From Aphrophora alni (lineage: Eukaryota > Arthropoda > Insecta > Hemiptera > Aphrophoridae): DNA of 64,000 nucleotides. How positions within the stretch are numbered: position 1 is the first letter of the stretch; every line of letters begins with the position of its first letter. Below, in pieces: positions 22,370 through 33,574 of the stretch. A program made the position numbers and the translations under genes. Location: assembly GCA_963513935.1 (NCBI GenBank), contig OY740765.1, forward strand, positions 119,169,362 through 119,233,361. Direction: 5' to 3'. The notes beneath the pieces are model-generated. The model worked only from the letters and a program-made list of their open reading frames with translations, was not told the origin of the DNA and searched no databases.

Positions 22370-23685
22370 TGATTATAATTTAAATGGAACATTCAAAGTA
22401 CGATTATTTTTTGTAAACGAAATATTTTGATTGATTCAACTGAGTTCCCCCAGAATGCCACCCACATCTTAGCCGTGAACTAACATAGACAAAATAAACA
22501 GGGCTTATTACTTGTAAAACTAGTCACTAAAGAAATCATTTTGAAAGCAAAGCAAACCGATGTCAGTGACTCGCCTTTTCAAATTTAAATTTACGTCTAA
22601 AGTATCATTTACTCTCATAGACATAACACCTATTCATTTTAATCTACTAACCTTGGTATTTGTCTTAATTAAAGATACATATACTAGTTATAGTATTAAA
22701 ATTTAGAATTAAGAATTTTTTTTTCGTTATGAATATAGTTAAGTTTATTTTGTGTTCCTGCCCACTAAGTTTTTCTCGTTTAGTTATACTTTTTATTTAT
22801 AATTACTCCAAACGTAGTTCTACCGATATTTATGTGTCGTCTTAGGATATCGCCCTTCAGCATGACGCCGGAGAGAATTATTTAATTGCGAACGTATATT
22901 AAAATTGTATTGCACGCAACTAGGTTGTTAAAAAAAATTACAAACAATATTTGGCTATCATCCTCTTCCTCAATTATCTCCCATTTCATATATTTATTTA
23001 TGTTTTATTTTTCTTAAATCAAATATTTCTTATTATGCTCAGTTAACCGATTTATGTACGGCCGAGAAGTAAAATACGTAAGCCCAGAAAGTAACTGGCA
23101 CCTTGCTAAATTATTAAATTCAGTTCTCTCCCTTTGTCCTGCATCGTTTTCGTTTGTGGGTAGTGATGTTGTCTTCTGCCTTACTGGGTCCTACTTCATT
23201 TGGTCAACTTGCTAGTTACTGCGATGTTCCCTCATCCTATCCTTACTGCGCAAAAGCGAGTAGAGTTTTTTTTTCGTCGGCGGGGGGACTGTGATCTCCG
23301 CGTCACGTGAGACTTAAGTATGATAAGTTGCATACCATGGATCATTAGGCACTTTACAGAAATTTGATAAGGGAAGCAGTACCACTACCATCGAAATCAA
23401 AGTTCTAAGGTCATATAGATGTTACCCTAGTAACTTCTGTGGCAAAAAAAAAGAAAAATGGTTTGTGGACTGCATGTCTTTCAGTTTGAAGGCACGTGAG
23501 AACAAGTTAATAATAATGCCACTTACACAATGAAATCTCTTTGAAGTTGCTCTTAAAAATGAATTTGAATACCCCAATTGATAGAAATATAAGATATATA
23601 AATATAAATGTATATAAATTTTTATATATAAATGATTATAACAAGAAAAAAGTTTAAGATATTAATGATTTATTATGCAAATATA

Positions 23686-23690
<5 letters not shown>
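22370..23690. other. Non-coding stretch
   Basis: No supported gene. The part at 23060-23290 is less AT-rich and contains CCAGAAAGTAACTGGCACC, faintly like a mariner-type end, but no inverted partner or transposase was seen. From 23580 on it becomes TA-rich. Confidence 0.4.
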
Positions 23691-23693
<3 letters not shown>

Positions 23694-23735
<42 letters not shown>

Positions 23736-24267
23736 GGGCGTCATCGCCGGGGGGGACGCGTCCCCCCCCCCAATATTTGAGATGTAAAAATATTTTTGCT
23801 AAAAACGAATGATTTACTTAAAACCTTTAAAAGGTAAACATCGGGCTTTGTCTTTACTAGGGTTTTTAACATTACATTTCTGTTACAAACGCAAATAGAA
23901 TTAATTTTGAATAGTTGTATGCAATAAAGCCCAGTATGTTGGTAGTTAGTTTGTCGGTGTGGAGTATCGTCGTCTCGTCTTGAATCTGATCTGACTCATT
24001 GCGCAGAAGGTTTGTTTCATCGCTCAGCGTAAACAAGTTAATTTAGTTTTATTGTTTTAGTGTACTTCATTTGTTGACAAAATATTAAATTAAATGATAT
24101 AAAGGATTAAAGGATGTTTTGAGAAGTTTAATTTTTTAAAATTTCCATACCACCAGACCCAGGCATATGTCCCCCCCCCCCAATAATGAATTGGTGATGA
24201 CGCCCATGTATATATATATATATATATATATGAATATATATATATATATGAATATATATATATGAAT

Positions 24268-24331
<64 letters not shown>
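23694..24331. repeat. Long (TA)n microsatellite split by a MITE
   Basis: TA runs at about 23694-23731 and 24209-24331 flank the MITE at 23733-24208 and were probably one run adjoining block Q before insertion. Confidence 0.8.
23733..24208. mobile_element. hAT-type MITE with CATGGGCGTCATC ends
   Basis: Inverted ends begin CATGGGCGTCATCGCC on the left and, read inward from the right, CATGGGCGTCATCACC. Runs of nine or more C lie just inside each end. The element is 476 bp with no transposase. The end sequence resembles hAT termini (C-A-N-G-GGCG type). The target duplication cannot be read because both flanks are TA repeats. Confidence 0.65.
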
Positions 24332-24337
<6 letters not shown>

Positions 24338-24690
24338 ATTTTGACCCTTGTATTAATTGAGCTGAGTCTGATAGAAAATCAAATATTAACTTAAATCACT
24401 CGTTAATCTAAGGTAGATATTATTATGTTCTTTGTTGCCCAGTAACACTGAGCACTCCAAAAATTAAATTATTTTTATTTATAGCCTTAATTCAAGCAGT
24501 TTCTTCTGATGTTATATCCACACCTAGTATACATTGTGCCAGTGAGAGGTTGCAATTTTGATTTTAGGCTTACATATAAAAGATTGTTTTTCATTGGTTG
24601 TAATTTTACGAGAGTGTGGTCGTATCCTAGTACAGATAGCGTTGCTATATATTGATTGTTTTCCATCCCTCTCATGGCTTCATTTGTTAA
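24332..24690 (-). repeat. Repeat block Q, reverse copy
   Basis: Inverted copy of 17910-18220 with about 60 bp more in the middle (GATTTTAGGCTTACATATAA and following). It abuts the TA microsatellite, as the forward copy does. Confidence 0.8.
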
Positions 24691-25794
24691 AAGTGATCAC
24701 TGATTCTGTACTCATAGTTCAGTTATGAAAATAACAATTCAAACACTACATAAAACATATTAAGTTACGAATTCTCACTATATTGCTCAAAATTTGTTTA
24801 GGAACACCTAACAGTTTCCGTTATTTTTATTCTTATTCTGTTTCTATTTATAAGCTTCATATTTTTAATTCTCCCGTCAATCATATTTTTTGACGATTCC
24901 GGGAGATCACAGCTTGATTTACACCTTTTATCTGACCCTGACACTATTAGAGTAGTCGAGGGCTAGGGATCATTATTTTAGGTTGTTTCTTCTTTTTATT
25001 TGTGTACAATTAAAAAAATATATATATTAAAGCGAGTTTTATGAAATGAAAGCTTATTAGAAGGGCACATTTTAGATACAATTTGACAATTTTATTGTTA
25101 TGCCTAACAACGATCCGACAATATTGTTTTGAATATTTCATTTTTTTTTCCTAAAACGCCTATATTGTTTGTTTAAAATTTTAAAAATACAGTAACATTA
25201 TCACTTTTCAAAATAAAATTATTTATATTTAACTTAATATTTTAAGCGTTTTAAGAAAATAATACCAAAAGTAACAATTGGTAGCAGAAAAGTTGAGAAT
25301 ATTGAACTTTTCGTCTTTAAGTCACAGATATTTTTGGAAAAAGCGGTGAAAAATTCATAGTTTCAAGGCAAATTGAGAGAATACATATTCAAAAGTGAGT
25401 TTCTACTTCGTATAGTGTATACTTTTACCAACTTTTTTTTAAAGACAATAACTATAAGAAGAAGTAATCAAAATTACTTAATTTTATTTTAAGAATTGTC
25501 GAACACTCGGTTTATGTATGTAGTGTACAGTTTTTCAAATCTTTCTTTTCTGAGTTACTGTTGACCCTTGATTCGTGAAAATAAAATTCGTAATTATCTT
25601 TATCTCAGGTTATAATATATTTTTAACAAATTATTTGTAACCAATAAAACCGTTCTAATAGGTACTATTTGAAAATGTAAAAATAAAGATAAACTTGCAC
25701 TTTAAACATTTCTTCATTTTTGGAGGACTTTACTTTTTTTTTATGCAGTTTCTTCACACAGTTGTCATTGCTGTATTGCGGTATAACATCTTTC

Positions 25795-26515
25795 TAAGGG
25801 AACGTAGTACTTTGCAAGACGATACATTAAGTTCGTTCTTAAACCAGGCCTTTACTTTTCACATAAGGACCTTGTTATTCTACAAGTTTAAAAGCGACTT
25901 TCTTCAGTACTTGGCAGGAGGACGAGACATTAACTCAATCCTAAACGAGCCGTTCACTGTTCCTTTCAGAGCCTTGTTGTTCTACATGTTCAAATTGAAA
26001 TTTCTTCAGTACTGGGCAAAGCGAGAAATTAGCTCAATAGTTAACTAGCTATATATATCGAACTATATATATAGCTATATATATATATAGGTATATATCG
26101 AACTTCATATAGTACTTGGCAGTACGGGACGTTAGATCATCCTAAATCAGGGTTTCAATGTTCCTTTCAGAGCCTTGTTGTTCTAAATGTTTAAATGGAA
26201 CTTTATTTAGTAATTAGCAGGACGGGACATTAGTTCAATCCTAAACGAGCCGTTCACTGTTCCCTCCAGAACCTTGTTGTTCTACATGTTTAAATCGAAC
26301 TTTATTCAGTAGTTGGGAGGGCGAGACATTAGCTCAACAGTAAACGAGTCCTAAAACAGGTCTTCACTGTTCCCTTAAGGATCTTTTTTAATCTACATGT
26401 TTAAATCGAAGTACTTTGCAGTGTGAAACATTGTCTGAATTATTAATCAGGCTTCCACTCTGCTTTGGACTCATTGAAGGCATTTTCCTGTCCACCGCGT
26501 TCAAAAACAACAATT
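25795..26515. repeat. Minisatellite, period about 100 bp, about six units
   Basis: Units share CGAGACATTAGCTCAATC, GTTCACTGTTCC, AGAGCCTTGTTGTTCTACAT and GTTTAAATCGAACTTTATTC. One junction (26045-26100) holds a TA hairpin-like insert. The 117-codon frame at 25695-26048 runs across units and is not a gene. Confidence 0.75.
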
Positions 26516-26759
26516 ACTGAATAAAATACTCACCAGCTACAACAAATGTTTCAATTTAGATTAAATTTTTTGTAAACTCTACATATCTTTCACAAACTTT
26601 GAAAAGCCATAATAAAAAAGAAAATTCAGCCTGAGAAGGTAGGCTTTTATAGATGTTCAATCTATATTGATCATAAATTTGATATTCACTAGTATGAGAT
26701 ACTTTTATGAAAGAAATGGTGGCCCGTATGTCATTGCCACCTAAACCAAAAACAAATAT

Positions 26760-27169
26760 ATATTTGTTTTAAATTTATTTTATTTTATTCCCCTCCAGAA
26801 ACAATACAGATACAAAATATTAACACATCTATTGCAGCTATTTTATACAATAGTAATCAGTGAAAGAGAAAAAAGAAAAAGAAAATGAAAAATGAAACAA
26901 AAAAATTAACAAATCTACAATAGACATAAAGTTTACAATGACCTGTACAATATTCTTAAATATATATATATATATACTTACGCCCAATCATACTTACACA
27001 CCTATACAGAAAGCTAATAAACATAGCTTATAACTATAACATTTGCTAATCTAAACTAAAAGTATAAAAAGCATTTATTTGAATAGAAAATATAATATAG
27101 TTCAAAGAAAACCCCACATTATTCTGGAAGAGAAAAAAAAAACAAAGAAAAACACACGGCTCCCCTAAA
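26760..27169 (-). mobile_element. 3' part of jockey-like LINE (distal segment)
   Basis: Non-coding, A/T-rich DNA that becomes continuous with the LINE reverse-transcriptase segment at 28642-29535 once the P element between them is removed. It is interpreted as that LINE's 3' untranslated region. It contains a short TA run near 26959-26976. Confidence 0.5.
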
Positions 27170-27177
27170 GGCATAAC
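27170..27177. repeat. 8-bp target-site duplication, left
   Basis: GGCATAAC, identical to 28634-28641 on the other side of the P-type element. Confidence 0.85.
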
Positions 27178-28633
27178 CACAGAGCACTGAATAATAATAG
27201 AGTGGGCATACCAATACTAATGGCATTGAGGCAGTTGAAGCCAAAATCGGCCATTTTGGCTGTGGCAAGTTCTCCCTTCGCCGCATCTTCATGCGACTCT
27301 AGTTAGAGAAAGCGATTTTCTTAAATCACGATTTCTATTATTTGCGATCACTCAATCGACTTGAAACTTCGCAGGTTTAAACTGCATTTATTCATGATAC
27401 AGGATGTGTAATCAGATTTATTTATTTATTTTTATATTACTGGTAAAATTAATTTTAATTATGATTTAATGTAGTAAATAATTGAAATGACATGAAATAA
27501 ATAGTATGCTATTACTTTTTTTTATTTTTTGGTCAGGTAAGTTTCGTCAGTGGGAAAGTTGTAGCCAATGAAATGAACTTAAAACTTCCAATTTAACTTG
27601 TTATTCTAGCGGTTATAGTTTTCTCAGAAATTTAGGTTGAACAGGGCGGCTTTTACTTAACCGGCAACGCACAGCCGCCGCGCCGGTGTATTATATTACA
27701 ACCATGATAGCATTCATTTGATTTGTTATTAGTTTTAGGTCTAAAGTGACAAATAGAATTTACCTTTATTTTTTTTAGGTAAATAGAATTAAAGTGACAA
27801 GATAAATTGCTGTTTACAGTGTTTTAGAATAATAATTGTAAACATTTAAAATCGTTTATAAATAAATAAGAACTATTAAAATATTATTACTGCAGGAACT
27901 GTAATTTATAATACTGTTATGCCAAACATTTTTAACCACAGGTATTAAGTAAATTAACAAATGTTAGTTACATCTTGTATTATATTTATCACAATAATTG
28001 ACAAATAACGAATAAAGATTTTTCATTACTATATTCATTGTCCCAGAAACAGTACAGTTTTGCACAAGCTGTTCCTTATCTTTGTTTTGTGCATTTTGTT
28101 ATTAACCAATTTTGAATAGTGGCGCAATCTCAAATTGAAATACTTTGCACATATAGCTCTTATAAGTTGTATAATGATTTTCCTCCGGATCTTGATTTAA
28201 AAAATGAGGACTTGAAAAAATCTCTTCTCCTACACACATAAGTAATACTGATAATGTCAATTTACTTATAAGGTTTTTTTTAGACGTAAGCTGTCTTGAT
28301 CTCAGTATTTTAGTAACAACATTTTCACACAGATTACATACTTTTTGTACACCTGGTGATGACAGTAAAGTCTTACCTATGAAACGTAATGTGGTCAACA
28401 TATCCACTGCTTTTACAGCCAGGAACTGAGCAGCTCCTTGGCATAATAATATAAACATAAACTAAATGTAAGACTCTCTGACTGAAACAACAGATCGTCG
28501 CGTTGCCTGCTTGACGCTCGGGCCGCTCGGGAATGGGATGGAAAGTGGTGGGGGAGCCGCCATCTTGGCTGTGGCAGGCAGCTTCACCGCCGCACTGCCG
28601 AGTGTCCACTCTATTATTATTCAGTGCTCTGTG
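27178..28633 (-). mobile_element. P-superfamily DNA transposon, internally deleted
   Basis: The element is 1456 bp with perfect 28-bp inverted ends (27178-27205 and 28606-28633, starting CACAGAGCACTGAATAATAA). It is flanked by an exact 8-bp duplication GGCATAAC, the length made by P transposases. Subterminal direct repeats lie inside each end: TTTTGGCTGTGGCAAG near 27254 and TCTTGGCTGTGGCAGG near 28563. The coding remnant on the minus strand keeps a THAP start and a transposase C-terminus with the middle missing. Perfect ends and duplication suggest a recent insertion. It sits in the 3' region of a jockey-like LINE. Confidence 0.9.
28035..28444 (-). pseudogene. P-element transposase remnant (THAP start joined to C-terminus)
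   Basis: Translation starts at 28444 with MPRSCSVPGCKSSGYV, the first half of a THAP zinc finger (C-x4-C spacing, Cys5 and Cys10), the DNA-binding domain of P-type transposases. It stops after HITFHR at a donor-like TAG|GTAAGA near 28376. Within about ten bases another frame begins the transposase C-terminal region (SSPGVQKVCNLCENVVTKI, then NLISKLTLSVLL), and after a further shift near 28140 ends LRLRHYSKLVNN to a stop at 28035. The RNase H-like catalytic core is absent, as in internally deleted P elements. It cannot encode an active enzyme. Whether a truncated THAP product is made is unknown. Confidence 0.75.
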
Positions 28634-28641
28634 GGCATAAC
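28634..28641. repeat. 8-bp target-site duplication, right
   Basis: GGCATAAC, partner of 27170-27177. Confidence 0.85.
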
Positions 28642-29535
28642 CCGATTTGGGGATAGCTACTCGTACGTTTTGTGAAATAAAATATGACAGCACTAAGACA
28701 AAATTAACCTAACGATATATAGCTCCTAAAACAAAAATTATAATTTACAAAGAGTTTTCTTTAATTTTTTCAAAAAATATCGGTGAGCATTCTACACAAA
28801 TTTTAACAATATACATTCACATGCTCTTACTAATCAAGAGAGAAAAAAAGGAAAAAGCCAAATCATAAAAAATTGACAAATATTCTAAAACATCTGTAAG
28901 AGAAATAATACATAAGGGTCACTATACTATTCAATAACGATTAACTATATACATTAAACAAGTGTTCAAAAGGCCAATTTCTCAATTTTTGCAAAAAAAT
29001 GAAATTGAATTTCCATATTTGATGTGGCCAGGCAGAACATTAAATAATTTTGGCCCGAGGAAACAAAAAGTCTTCATAAAGATGTTTTAAAAGGTTTTGG
29101 CACTGCAAAATGTCCTGCATTTCTTAACCGTACCCTCCTCCTATCAGACCTATCAGAAAGTCGTCTGCTTCCACTTTTTATAAAAAATAACTTAAGTACT
29201 TTGTAAATGTACAAGTATCTTAAAGGTAATATTCGTAAAGAAAGAAACAATGGCTTTGAATGTTCCAACCTATCTTTGTTTAGGATCATCCAGACGAACT
29301 GTTTCTGAATATTAATTACAGGTACTAGATTACTAATGTAAGTCCCTCCCCAACTATGCAAACCATACTCTATCCTACTCTGTACCAAAGAAAAATAAAT
29401 CTTACGCTTAATATCCGGAGGACACCTACTTCTAAGAAAATAAAACACTCTTAATATACTACCCAACTTAGATTTTAACTTAGACAAATGGACTTTCCAA
29501 TTTAATTCATTGTCGAGGAATACATCCAAATATAT
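28642..29535 (-). mobile_element. Jockey-like LINE, 5'-truncated
   Basis: LINE copy on the minus strand containing the coding end at 29074-29529 and about 430 bp of 3' sequence up to the P element. It continues at 27169-26760. The 5' end is lost near 29535, typical of incomplete target-primed reverse transcription. Confidence 0.7.
29074..29529 (-). pseudogene. LINE reverse-transcriptase C-terminal region (open, truncated)
   Basis: A 151-codon uninterrupted frame holds the part of a jockey-type LINE polyprotein after the palm: FLDNELNWKVHLSKLKSKLG, then DIKRKIYFSLVQSRIEYGLH (the conserved stretch following the catalytic domain), then a basic C-terminus RSDRRRVRLR. The catalytic block (xADD) is upstream and lost. 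The lack of stops over 450 bp suggests a fairly young copy. The frame ends at its natural stop. Confidence 0.75.
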
Positions 29536-29889
29536 TATGCACTTACTTGCTTTAATTGGGTTTTTACATTATAGTTTTTACTTACTCTCATACAATAATC
29601 AAGGTTTTAGATTACTGCCGCGGAGATGTGCATAAAGCAGTCATATTTCAGGTTAATTTAATATTTGGGTTATGTCAACGAAGCGTTACTTTGCCTAATA
29701 ATATCGTGTCAATTGTGCAACATCCTGCTTTAGAGGCGAAAAACACATGTAAATTAGTAGGTGTTGCGCTTCGTCGCTTGCGAGATGTCACACGCCGCGG
29801 TTACGACTATACAAGCATCTTTTGTTTATTAGATACTTACTTTTGTTTTTTTGGTAAATCCGCTAGACATATTTTAATTTTATTCTTTT

Positions 29890-30620
29890 GAGCAAGTGAA
29901 TTTTAATTCTTTAGTGAATTTTAAACTTTTCTTTTTCGTTTGACTAGATATTGAATTTTCTAACTAACGTAAACGAAAAAATACACTGTTAATTTTCTAT
30001 CATTTGTAAATGGGTAAACTCGTCAGTAAATTTCTTATCTTATGTTTAATGGGAAAACTCGTTAATACATTTTCTAACTTTTGTGAATGGGAAACCTCGC
30101 ACTGAATTTCCATCTTTATTAATGGGAAAACACGTTAGTGAATTTCCTATCTTTTGTTAATGGAAAAACTCGTTAATACAATTTCTAACTTTTGTGAACG
30201 GGACAACTCGGTAAGGATTTTTCTATATTTTGTGAATGGGAAAATCACTGCTAAATTTTCCACCTTTTGTTAATGGGTAAACTCGGTATAATAAAAAGTA
30301 ATATCATTAATATTATTAATGAGGATACCTGGTAGTGGATATTCTACACTTTGTGAATGGAAAACCTCACTACTGAAATATTTCCATCTTTTGTTAATGG
30401 GATAACTTGATAATGAATTTGTTTTATTATTGGTAAAATCCGGTAATGAATTTTTTACTATATTTTGTGAATGGTAAGCCTTACCATAACATTAACAAAA
30501 ATGTTAATGTTGTGAGCATGAAAACTCGTTGGTGAATTTTGAAACTTTCCTTAATCGGAATACGAGCTATTAATTTTTCTTAATGAGGAAGTCGTTACTA
30601 AATTTTCTAATTGGTCTTTA
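29890..30620. repeat. Degenerate minisatellite, period about 38 bp
   Basis: About 17-19 units follow the pattern TTTTGTGAATGGGAAAACTCG, TTAGTGAATTTTCTATC or close variants, for example at 30003-30040, 30041-30080, 30080-30115, 30120-30160 and onward. One interruption near 30290-30330 carries TAATATTAT-type sequence. Confidence 0.75.
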
Positions 30621-30649
30621 TATGCATATGCAATTTCAACATTAAATTT

Positions 30650-31435
30650 TATAACTATTTCTTTTGAACAAACTTGAAGCCGACCAGAAGAAACTAGAGG
30701 GTGAGTAAATAATACCACAATCGGAAAAGATAGCTTCCTTTAGTCCTATACAATTTCTGATTATTAATATTTTTTTTATTTTTTAGTCAAATATTAAACA
30801 TTAAATGTGAGCAGGTACTACTAAACTTCAAAATTATTTCTAATTTTATTATATTTATTGAAAAAATGTAATTATTAAAACTACTTTAATATTTTTAATT
30901 CATATTATTATAGTTACTGCTGTTACAGTTAAATTCATATTATTTATAATTAACTTATTATTTTATCACCCGTACTATTAACTTTGAAAATGCATGGGCG
31001 ATAAAAAAGAATCACATTTTGGATAAATAAATAAAAGAAGTTTTCAGAAAGAAACTATGATAGGATAATATCCACAACACATAACCTATCATATTTAAAA
31101 ATAATTTTATTTATTATTTATTAAATTTATTTCCTGATGAAAAACATTTTACACGTTTACAATTTATAAATAAAGAAAATCATCCCCACATGGGTACAAA
31201 ACTGTACAGGGGATGGTTCCACTTGAATACATACAGGAAAGGTTGTGAAATATGTATAATTATTATAAAATTCCATTTATCGTTTATATAGTAGTTAAAT
31301 TAATTTTAAATATACCGTTGTCACGAAAAATCTCGTCGTAATTTTAAGAGTAAAAAAAATAAAAATAAATAAAAAAGGGAAATTTTTACATATATATGTG
31401 TAGTTTAAATATCCTCCTCAACCTCTTCTCTCCCA
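30650..31435. other. AT-rich stretch without gene
   Basis: No supported coding. The segment 31095-31260 resembles a retroelement 3' end in composition only. Confidence 0.4.
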
Positions 31436-32509
31436 GCTTGGTACAACCATTCCTTGATACTTTTATTTACCCAATGTACGAAGTGTAGGGTAAATTTGGT
31501 AATTACAAAATATTTCAATCTCCGTTTTTGACTTATTTTCACATTTCACGGCCACAGGAAATTGAAAAAGTTATTTTCGACATGTAGTCCGTCCTTCGTC
31601 GTTGTTGTTTGTAGGTAAGCACGATAGCGCCACAAATATTAAAATAAGAACATGAAATTTGATAGACTATGGTGTACTCATATTGAATAATATTGAAATT
31701 TAGATTTAGATTTGCAGATTTCAATTCTGCCTGTAATCAGTGACGTACCTACGCTAATCGGCGCAAACTTTAAAATTACCGCCCCTTCCCCAATTATTCT
31801 CTGTAGTAACAGCTTACCTTCCATCGCCCACACTTGGCACTACAACCACTATTCCTATTTCCTCTGTTCTCAAACTGACTGCCTCTGCTACTGTGCTACA
31901 TTAGTCTGATCACGCTGTTCTGTCTATTATCTATTAACGTTTTCAGCTCATAATAATTGATATAAACTAAATATTTATATTTTTTTATTATAACATTGTT
32001 ATTAAAAGATTGTTTATCTCTAACAAACGTTTATTATTGCCTAGCAAATATGGACTTAACAAATATGTTATAAATTATATTGGATTAAGATTATTTATAT
32101 CAATTATAAAAAAACAGATTTAATTTTTAATATTTCGAAGTAGGCCGTACTTTGTACTCAGTTTCTTCATTGCAAAAATTTAATCTTAATTTAATTGATA
32201 AGAAAAAATTGAAAAACTTTACATATATAAAAGGTTATTTAACATGAAAATTTTAAAAGTGAACTTTCTGGCCTTTAATGAACCATATTCATTTATTGTT
32301 GAATTACATTATTTTTATAATAGAGGCTACTCCTAAACAATCAGCACAAGACCATCCGTTGTGGCCCGAAGTACACAGGATCTGTACTACTTATTTGAAA
32401 CACACGACACAACCTGAAACTCCACAGGTTTAGAAAGTTACATTAAAAAAACTTGAAATTGTTTGGAACAACACTAGGCCCACTACGATGTGACTCTATT
32501 GCAGTCTAA

Positions 32510-33574
32510 AGGCTCTCTACACACTCTAGAAGAAGACTACCCGACGCGACCGACTGTCCTTGTCGGGTATTTGTCCTGCACATGCTCCGACCAAACAAGG
32601 AGACACGATCACCAGATCAGTATAGAAGAAGTACTTGTGATGGGTGGTGTTTTTAAAACGGCTCCAAATCTACATACATATCAACTTACAGGAGAAATAT
32701 GTAAAAAGAATAGTAGTGTGCGGTTTAAGAATTCGTTGCAGAAGAGGAAATGTTTCACCCACATGAAACTTATAACAGAGTTGGATGCAGACGATTACCA
32801 TAATTTTATGAGGGTGATAAAAATGAGTATAGCCAAATTCATCATCGAAAAGAAAAGTACGGTCATGAAAGAATCCGTATCTGCTAAAGGCAGGCATTTA
32901 GTTACACTCTATTCTTTAGTTACGGGTAGATTACTAGAAGACCTGAAGTTTAGTGATTTAATATTTCCGCAACTATTATCATCTATCATATCCGAAATTA
33001 CAACACTATGTACAGCACTTTAAAGGGATACTGAAAGGCAAGAACAATTAATGATATACACAATATTTCCATTACTTAAAATAACAAAATAATGCACCAC
33101 TAAAAACTTTGTTATGTGATAATGGTTTAGATTCTTGTAAATAATGAACCAGGAAGATTCAGGAACCAGTAAAGAACTGTATATGCTTCATTTCTGCGAT
33201 CCCTGTTGCAATAGCTGTCATGTTGGGAATCTCAAAGACACCCGTATTATTTCAACACTCTTGTAGCTCCACAAAATTAATATCTACTGTTTTTCTGATA
33301 CTTGAGACATTTAACTATTAGTAATTTCTCAGCCAGCAAATGACACATGACAGCAGACTGGAGTGGTCTACGTGCAACGACACAACACATGTTACGATCC
33401 GACAGAAAATGAGGTGGGGGAGTTGGAAGTTTGATGGTTCGCCAGACCCAACCGCCCGACAGCCGGACCAAACAGTTTTAACGAGACAACTGCTCTACAC
33501 ATGGTACAACCGGTCGGTACAATGGTGGTAATACCTACGGGTCGGTTGTCGTGTCGGGGCTTGTGTGGAGACCT
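32510..33574 (+). mobile_element. PIF/Harbinger-type element, non-autonomous
   Basis: Ends are imperfect inverted repeats: left AGGCTCTCTACACAC, then CCCGACGCGACCGAC; right, read inward, AGGTCTCCACACAAG, then CCCGACACGACAACCGAC. CTAA is present on both outer sides, fitting the TAA-type 3-bp duplications of this superfamily. It encodes an N-terminal transposase-like frame but lacks the DDE domain. It is nested in the hAT-type element. Confidence 0.55.
32640..33023 (+). CDS. PIF/Harbinger transposase N-terminal region, open and truncated
   Basis: I chose the in-frame ATG at 32640 because the frame upstream (from 32490) crosses the element's own inverted end. The 127-codon product holds the helical N-terminal region of Harbinger transposases: HMKLITELDADDYHNFMRV, then RHLVTLYSLVTGRLLEDLKF, then LLSSIISEITTLCTAL. 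The last two correspond to the helix-turn-helix-like block usually written LxxTLRFLATGxSFxxL ... ISxIIPEVCxAL. The frame ends at 33023 without the DDE catalytic domain. It stays open over 380 bp despite that loss. It could be a truncated transposase gene or a repressor-like product. The Harbinger assignment is by pattern. Confidence 0.5.
   Translation: MGGVFKTAPNLHTYQLTGEICKKNSSVRFKNSLQKRKCFTHMKLITELDADDYHNFMRVIKMSIAKFIIEKKSTVMKESVSAKGRHLVTLYSLVTGRLLEDLKFSDLIFPQLLSSIISEITTLCTAL

Noticed and set aside
23060..23290. Possible mariner-type terminal sequence
   Set aside because: No inverted partner, TA duplication or transposase could be found.
24136..24339. 67-codon Ile-Tyr-rich frame
   Set aside because: Product of the TA microsatellite.
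25695..26048. 117-codon frame rich in Phe and Leu
   Set aside because: Runs through minisatellite units and changes with unit boundaries.
29556..29891. 111-codon forward frame
   Set aside because: No recognisable motif and no splice or promoter support; adjoins the LINE end and a minisatellite.
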